Assembly (NCBI GenBank): GCA_947502805.1
Contig: CANNBR010000031.1
Location: forward strand, 1 to 9,434
Reading direction: 5' to 3'
Length of the DNA: 9,434 bases
Source: a bacterium
Lineage (GTDB): Bacteria; Babelota; Babeliae; Babelales; CAIQNR01
Shown: piece after piece, positions 5,847 to 9,434 of the stretch
How positions within the stretch are numbered: position 1 is the first letter of the stretch
Layout of the letters: every line of letters starts with the position of its first letter
Notes under the pieces: generated by a model
Databases searched by the model: none
Seen by the model: the letters and a program-made list of their open reading frames with translations, nothing else
Told to the model about the DNA's origin: nothing
Program-made: the position numbers and the translations under genes

Positions 5847-5865
5847 TTGCAAGCTCATAATGACA
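5847..5865 (-). repeat. Degenerate solo arm of the 29-bp inverted-repeat element
   Basis: TTGCAAGCTCATAATGACA (5847-5865) matches the outer 19 bases of the right arm of the 168-bp element at 6366-6384 at 15 positions. It lies 20 bp after the sod stop and six bases before the ileS tail copy, so it may mark an old element insertion at this junction. Confidence 0.4.
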
Positions 5866-5870
5866 CATTT

Positions 5871-5903
5871 TTAATTACGTAACGCTGCAACCACTGTTTG
5901 ACA
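5871..5903 (-). pseudogene. Copy of the ileS 3' end (last 10 codons and stop)
   Basis: These 33 bases are identical to 8147-8179, the end of the intact ileS on the same strand, and read CQTVVAALRN then stop on the minus strand. Beyond 5903 the match fades to 7 of 11 positions and then ends. The zinc-binding CPRCW part is absent, so this is a tail fragment and not a gene. It forms a direct repeat, 2.28 kb apart, with the real ileS end. Confidence 0.85.
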
Positions 5904-6161
5904 TTGCTCATACAATCTCGCAAAAATGGAACCATCGATGCCCCTTCAAACAAGGGGGAAACTGCCCTCATGATATGCGCCCAACAAGGAATGAGGAGCA
6001 GAGTAAAAAATCTTATTGCTGCTGGAGCAAATCCTTACGTACAAGATTCAGATGGTTATGATTCTTTTTGGTATGCAGATAATGGTGAAAGAGGTTCCGA
6101 TATAGGAAAAGACATTGCCACTATTTTATCAATGACAACCTGGAAGCCTGACAAAAAATAA
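5904..6161 (+). pseudogene. Ankyrin-repeat protein, 3' fragment
   Basis: The open frame from about 5904 reads LLIQSRKNGTIDAPSNKGET and continues ALMICAQQGMRSRVKNLIAA then GANPYVQDSDGYDS. This is the end of one ankyrin repeat, one full 33-residue repeat and a degraded third, ending at the stop 6159-6161. Ankyrin repeats bind other proteins, and in host-associated bacteria such proteins are often secreted effectors. The frame opens in mid-repeat right where the ileS tail copy ends. An in-frame stop lies at 5880, and there is no ribosome binding site or good start (only TTG 5898), so the 5' part is missing. Expression is doubtful. Confidence 0.7.
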
Positions 6162-6216
6162 GAACTTCTCCTATCGCTAGAAACAACGCTTTAAAATTAA
6201 GAGAAATAAAAATCCA

Positions 6217-6384
6217 TGTCATTGCGAGCTTGCGCGGCAATCCCTCCATGACCTACATCAAAAAATTAACAATGCCTGGAATAAAAGGACTTTGGTGATT
6301 TTTAAAAGAAGTTTCTGGCATCCATGCCATGTGATTTTTCAAAAGAAAGCACTGTAGGGATTGCCGCGCAAGCTCGCAATGACA
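6217..6384. mobile_element. 168-bp MITE-like element with 29-bp perfect terminal inverted repeats
   Basis: The left arm 6217-6245 (TGTCATTGCGAGCTTGCGCG, then GCAATCCCT) is the exact reverse complement of the right arm 6356-6384. The 110-bp centre has no gene. It contains a near-direct repeat (GTGATTTTTAAAAGAA at 6295-6310 and GTGATTTTTCAAAAGAA at 6331-6347) and a TGGCAT/ATGCCA hairpin between them. The GTCATTGCGAGC start and GCAATCC end resemble palindromic repeats dispersed in Rickettsia, Legionella and similar genomes. No target-site duplication is obvious. It is probably non-autonomous. Confidence 0.8.
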
Positions 6385-6535
6385 GGTTGTGTCTACCTAA
6401 GGCAATTAAAAGTATAAATAAGTACCGTATCAGGATCTTGTGTCTAAGGTTCTAAGCCCGAAGGAGCTGGGCCGAGTTTGATCCGAAAAAAAGCGATTAA
6501 ACGGCACGTTTACACCCTTGTTTCCAAACAGGTTG
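6385..6535. other. Gene-free spacer
   Basis: No convincing coding sequence or RNA is seen. A small GCCC/GGGC pair lies near 6458-6474 (AAGCCCGAAGGAGCTGGGCC), and the stretch 6450-6520 is richer in GC than its surroundings, so it may be another repeat unit or a decayed gene piece joined to the dnaK tail copy that follows. Confidence 0.3.
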
Positions 6536-6619
6536 GGTCAACAACCTGATGCGCAACACGCCGCTGCCGATGCGCAAGCAAAAGCAAACAGCGATACTCT
6601 AGCTATTAAAAAGTCTTAA
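6536..6619 (+). pseudogene. Copy of the dnaK 3' coding end, with a different last few codons
   Basis: Bases 6536-6598 match dnaK 4724-4786 at 59 of 63 positions, and all four differences are synonymous third-base changes (GAC/GAT, GCT/GCC twice, GCA/GCG). The frame reads GQQPDAQHAAADAQAKANSD then T, and continues LAIKKS to a stop at 6617-6619 where true dnaK has IDADITE. Upstream the frame is open only back to a stop at 6479-6481 and shows no dnaK likeness. The purely silent divergence means the copy changed while still part of a working dnaK, most simply one from a related strain. Confidence 0.8.
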
Positions 6620-6632
6620 TTATTAAATCTTA

Positions 6633-6676
6633 ACGTCGGCCAGCCTTATTTGCCATGAAGAAAGGCTGGCCGACGT
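6633..6676. terminator. 15-bp perfect inverted repeat after the dnaK tail copy
   Basis: ACGTCGGCCAGCCTT (6633-6647) and AAGGCTGGCCGACGT (6662-6676) are exact reverse complements with a 14-base loop. It lies 13 bp after the stop of the dnaK fragment, the same layout as the real dnaK terminator, but the stem sequence differs and no T-run follows. It may be the terminator of the donor dnaK allele or another palindromic repeat. Confidence 0.45.
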
Positions 6677-6734
6677 CTAAAATAGAGATAAGAAAAATAG
6701 GACTCTGGTGTGGTTTATTTCTGGATCCTTACAC

Positions 6735-6799
6735 TCGCTTCGTCTGGTCGTCGCATTGAAATGCTCCGCTGCGACTTTCGCATCGTTGAGGACGACGAG
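6735..6799. repeat. Nested imperfect inverted repeat rich in CGTC/GACG
   Basis: GTCGCA (6750-6755) pairs with TGCGAC (6770-6775), and the outer CGTC near 6741-6744 can pair with GACGACG near 6791-6797. The GC-rich block sits in AT-rich DNA, typical of an inserted palindromic unit. No gene crosses it. Confidence 0.35.
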
Positions 6800-6890
6800 G
6801 ATTTTTCTTACACATTAATTCTCACATAATCTTGCAAAACTTTTTCACCAACCCAAACAGCACTAAAATAATCTTGGCTAAATGCAATTG

Positions 6891-6919
6891 TTGACTTTGC
6901 TCACATAATCTCACATAAT
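6891..6919 (+). promoter_or_regulatory. Likely promoter of the Fic gene
   Basis: TTGACT (6891-6896) and CATAAT (6914-6919) are separated by exactly 17 bp. The -10 box is part of the second of three tandem CTCACATAAT units. It lies 32 bp before the start codon at 6952. Confidence 0.6.
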
Positions 6920-6929
6920 CTCACATAAA
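6900..6929 (+). repeat. Tandem 10-bp repeat CTCACATAAT in the fic promoter
   Basis: Units at 6900-6909 and 6910-6919 are identical and a third at 6920-6929 differs at its end (CTCACATAAA then T). A separate single copy lies at 6821-6830. Changing the unit number would move the -10 box by ten bases relative to the -35 box, so expression could vary by slippage. Confidence 0.8.
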
Positions 6930-6951
6930 TACCATGAGAGAAAGGAAGACT

Positions 6952-8037
6952 ATGAATTGGAAACATTTTCGCTTGACCACTCGATTAAACTTTAAGGCTG
7001 AAGTTATTGAGAAACTATATGAAACGATTGCAATAATCGACGGGGTAAAAAATAGCTGGAGAATTACCGCACACTTATTACCTCAAACACTTGAACAACT
7101 CATGCATTCAGTAATCGTAACCTCTACCGGTTCTTCAAACAGAATTGAGGGGAACCAACTCACTGACCAAGAAGTTGAAGATCTTTATAAAAACCTCCAC
7201 ATCAAAAAGTTTAAAACACGTGATCAACAAGAAGTTGCCGGCTACCTTGAAGTATTGGAACTGATTTTTTCTCACTACCAAAAAATGCCACTTACCGAAA
7301 ATGCTATCCTTACGATTCATGCCGATCTCTTACGTCACACCGATAAAGACCTCCATCACAGAGGCCGCTATAAAACTGGATCAAATCGTGTTGAGGAAAA
7401 AGATCATGCAGGCAATGTTGTCGGAGTTATCTTTGACCCAACACCACCGCATCTCGTAAAAAAAGAGATGCAAGAACTTATTGAATGGTACCAATGGGCA
7501 GACACGCACAAAATCAAACACCCTCTTATTTTAATTGCAAATTTTATTTTCGAATATCTTGCCATTCATCCATTCCAAGATGGTAACGGAAGAACAAGCA
7601 GACTCCTTATCAATCTTATGTTATTGCAAAAAGGTTACTTATTTGTACCAGTGGTATCGCACGAACGTATTGTTGAAGCCCGTAAAGCTGACTATTACCT
7701 TGCGCTCAACAAAACACAAAAAAGTTGGAAAACTGTTGATGAAGACGTTTCTCCTTGGATCTTATTCTTTTTAAAAGCGCTTGAATTACAAGCAGAAGAA
7801 GCGCTTATAATTCTTGCAACAGATAGATCAGTTGAACTTTCACTTTCTGATAATCAGCATGCTCTTTTACGATGGGCTACTGAAAATTCCTCAAAACTAT
7901 TTAGTAGAAAAGATGCGATTACAGCCTTAGGGCTTGCTAATAGAACTACTGAGTCAGTTATCAAACGCCTTGTCGAACTTAAAAAACTCCAACGATTAGG
8001 AATCGGAAGAGCTACTCGCTACAAAGTACTACTCTAA
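6952..8037 (+). CDS. Fic-domain protein AMP-transferase, self-inhibited type, with C-terminal winged helix
   Basis: Fic enzymes usually move AMP from ATP onto Ser, Thr or Tyr of target proteins. In the 361-residue product the catalytic motif HPFQDGNGRTSR lies at 206-217 and is complete: His206 is the base, with the acidic residue, GNGR and final Arg present. SNRIEG at 62-67 fits the inhibitory (S/T)xxxE(G/N) helix ahead of the Fic core, so its Glu66 should block the ATP site until released (class II). Residues 138-170 hold the target-binding flap region. Residues about 310-360 look like a winged helix (FSRKDAITALGLANRTTESV), perhaps for DNA binding. I chose ATG 6952 because AAAGGA precedes it; in-frame ATG 6934 has no ribosome binding site. 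No antitoxin gene is adjacent. The target is unknown; it could be a housekeeping regulator or a host-directed effector, and no secretion signal is seen. Confidence 0.93.
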   Translation: MNWKHFRLTTRLNFKAEVIEKLYETIAIIDGVKNSWRITAHLLPQTLEQLMHSVIVTSTGSSNRIEGNQLTDQEVEDLYKNLHIKKFKTRDQQEVAGYLEVLELIFSHYQKMPLTENAILTIHADLLRHTDKDLHHRGRYKTGSNRVEEKDHAGNVVGVIFDPTPPHLVKKEMQELIEWYQWADTHKIKHPLILIANFIFEYLAIHPFQDGNGRTSRLLINLMLLQKGYLFVPVVSHERIVEARKADYYLALNKTQKSWKTVDEDVSPWILFFLKALELQAEEALIILATDRSVELSLSDNQHALLRWATENSSKLFSRKDAITALGLANRTTESVIKRLVELKKLQRLGIGRATRYKVLL

Positions 8038-8053
8038 CAAGCGGAGAGCGCAT

Positions 8054-8114
8054 TAGTTTTTTAAATCGAATAGGGTGGAGTGATTAGCTCCACCCTATTC
8101 GATTTAAAAAACTA
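8054..8114. repeat. Perfect inverted repeat with 27-bp arms between fic and ileS
   Basis: Arms 8054-8080 and 8088-8114 are exact reverse complements around a seven-base loop (TGATTAG). The inner part is GC-rich (TAGGGTGGAG / CTCCACCCTA) and the outer part is a T-run on the left and an A-run on the right. The two genes converge here (stops at 8037 and 8147), where a shared terminator is expected. However, in both directions the run after the stem is A-rich, not T-rich, the reverse of an intrinsic terminator. It may terminate weakly or be a mobile palindrome. Confidence 0.85.
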
Positions 8115-8146
8115 CAAAGGTAGCTTATTTTTTCTAGAGATACCGA

Positions 8147-9434
8147 TTAATTACGTAACGCTGCAACCACTGTTTGACACCGCTTACACAAACCCTGTTG
8201 ATGGTCTGTTGCTTCCCACTGCCAACAGCGAGGACATTTTCTTCCTGGTGCGTGGCTCGCTTTAACCTGAAGCCCTGTTGCGCTATCAGTAAAATATGCC
8301 ACATCACCATCTTCTTCATCTTCTGTATCTTGATACTCTTCTTCTGTTTCCACGATATCGCAAGCAGACACAATAAAAAATTCTTTTAAGAATTGCTCAC
8401 GTGATTGACCTGTTTTTTCTATGTCTAACAAAAGCTCCTTTACTAGAGTCATCGGTTCTGTGCTCATGTTCATTGTAAGTAGTACCTTCGCCTCTAATGA
8501 ATGTTTAACCGTTCCCTTTTGCCGCAATAATTCAAGTGCCTTTAAAACACCCGTTCTTACTGTACACAGCATTCCCCACTGTACTTCTTTTTTTGCTCGA
8601 TCTACGTGAGCAGCAACTTCTGCCACTGCTTTTCCACCAAACCTACTATTACTCAAGACACGCTGATCCGCTTGCCCCCATGCAAAGGGAACTTGTGCAA
8701 AATCCTGAAGATGGATCGAATCTTTTTTATTTTTTTGATACGTATCTGAAAGTTGTTCTGCTGTGAATGATAAAATAGGTGCCATTAACCGGGTCATCGC
8801 ATCCAAAATAATCCAACACACTGTTTGTGCCGAACGACGCTCGCGGCCATTCGCCTTATCGGTATACAAACGATCTTTAATGATATCTAAATAAAATGAA
8901 CTCAGTTCTCCAGTGCTGTAATCAACAAATGCGTGATACACCCCAGTGAAATTTGTTTCTTGATACGCATTTTGAACACGTTCCGAAAAAAGCGCTAACT
9001 CATGCAATGCGTACTGATCAAGTGCAAGTAGCTCATCATAAGAAACTGCATCTTTTTCATGATTGTAGTCATACAAGTTTTGAAGCAAAAAGCGGCAGGT
9101 GTTACGAATTTTACGATATGATTCTTGCACGTTGGTAAGCAGCATGTTTGAAACAACCACATCCCCTTGCATTTCAATACTTGCTACCCATAAACGAAGC
9201 CCATCTGTTCCCATGCGATCAATAATTTCTTGCGGAGCTGTTACGTTACCGATTGACTTGGACATTTTTCGCCCTTTGTCATCAACCGTGTACCCGTGGG
9301 TCACAATTTCTTTCATACAAGGCGAACCTTCCAGAACCATGCTGGTCAGTAATGAACTTTGGAACCATCCACGATGTTGATCGATACCTTCCAAGTACAT
9401 GTCTGCTGGGTACGCGAGTGCCTTATTTTGAGAA
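8147..9434 (-). CDS. ileS: Isoleucyl-tRNA synthetase, C-terminal part (runs off right edge)
   Basis: This enzyme attaches isoleucine to its tRNA, with editing of misloaded valine. The frame is open to the window edge, so the 428 residues seen are the 3' part of a protein that is usually about 900-1000 residues. It begins at YPADMYLEGIDQHRGWFQSS, then has the KMSKS loop (DDKGRKMSKSIGN), which binds ATP, then PQEIIDRMGTDGLRLWVAS, the helical anticodon-binding domain (YYLD-like YLDIIKDRLYTDK), and a C-terminal zinc finger with four Cys (CPRCW and LCKRC). It ends at AALRN. The HIGH motif and editing domain are off the window. The last 33 bases are copied at 5871-5903. The call is firm. Confidence 0.97.
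   Translation of the reverse strand, partial: SQNKALAYPADMYLEGIDQHRGWFQSSLLTSMVLEGSPCMKEIVTHGYTVDDKGRKMSKSIGNVTAPQEIIDRMGTDGLRLWVASIEMQGDVVVSNMLLTNVQESYRKIRNTCRFLLQNLYDYNHEKDAVSYDELLALDQYALHELALFSERVQNAYQETNFTGVYHAFVDYSTGELSSFYLDIIKDRLYTDKANGRERRSAQTVCWIILDAMTRLMAPILSFTAEQLSDTYQKNKKDSIHLQDFAQVPFAWGQADQRVLSNSRFGGKAVAEVAAHVDRAKKEVQWGMLCTVRTGVLKALELLRQKGTVKHSLEAKVLLTMNMSTEPMTLVKELLLDIEKTGQSREQFLKEFFIVSACDIVETEEEYQDTEDEEDGDVAYFTDSATGLQVKASHAPGRKCPRCWQWEATDHQQGLCKRCQTVVAALRN

Noticed and set aside
6900..6929. CRISPR-like tandem repeat
   Set aside because: The units are 10 bp with no spacers, so this is a simple tandem repeat; no CRISPR array or cas gene is seen.
6934..6951. Upstream ATG adding six residues to the Fic protein
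   Set aside because: It has no ribosome binding site before it and lies only about 15 bases from the proposed -10 box, whereas AAAGGA precedes ATG 6952.
8174..8389. Plus-strand open frames opposite ileS (also 8421-8609, 8536-8766, 9099-9380)
   Set aside because: All lie antisense to the well-supported ileS coding frame and have no family features.

Overview
The window comes from an AT-rich bacterial genome with short, mostly single-gene transcription units and long non-coding stretches full of small inverted repeats. DnaK has the extra ATPase-lobe segment typical of Gram-negative-type lineages. The accessory genes (Fic enzyme, ankyrin-repeat remnant, IS30-type transposase, alanine/glutamine-rich secreted proteins) and the short palindromic repeats resemble genomes of intracellular or host-associated bacteria such as Candidatus Dependentiae (TM6), Legionella-like or Rickettsia-like organisms. 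Dependentiae is my best guess, but no 16S or other decisive marker is present, so this is inference.

Left part (1-1933): an IS30-family transposase runs off the left edge on the minus strand. Its terminal region abuts, and apparently cuts, a small minus-strand secreted-protein gene of which only the start remains. Divergent from that stub are two tandem paralogous secreted proteins on the plus strand (448-1095 and 1233-1874). They share about 85% identity in the first 110 residues and 43 of 46 residues near the end, but have a quite different Ala/Gln/Tyr-rich core. Copy 1 has lost its last residues to nonsense changes. A terminator follows copy 2.

Middle part (1934-5827): a 945-bp non-coding stretch carries a perfect 25-bp tandem duplication, a 14-bp-arm inverted repeat and several hairpins. 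It leads to dnaK (2906-4810, complete, with a strong terminator). Then comes an Fe/Mn superoxide dismutase with an N-terminal export or anchor segment and Mn-type active-site residues (5102-5827).

Right part (5828-9434): a patchwork of gene tails. A 33-bp copy of the 3' end of ileS (5871-5903) is joined to an ankyrin-repeat ORF lacking its front. A 168-bp MITE-like element with perfect 29-bp terminal inverted repeats follows, then a 63-bp copy of the dnaK 3' coding end (6536-6598) that differs from the real dnaK only at synonymous third positions. Next is a complete Fic-domain AMP-transferase gene (6952-8037) and a perfect 27-bp-arm inverted repeat. Last is the 3' part of ileS on the minus strand, running off the right edge.

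The order dnaK-tail / sod / ileS-tail followed by dnaK-tail / fic / ileS-tail looks like two versions of one dnaK-ileS interval placed side by side, each with its own cargo gene. This is the most unusual structural signal in the window. I see no convincing new multi-gene defence or biosynthetic system, and no tRNA, rRNA or CRISPR array.
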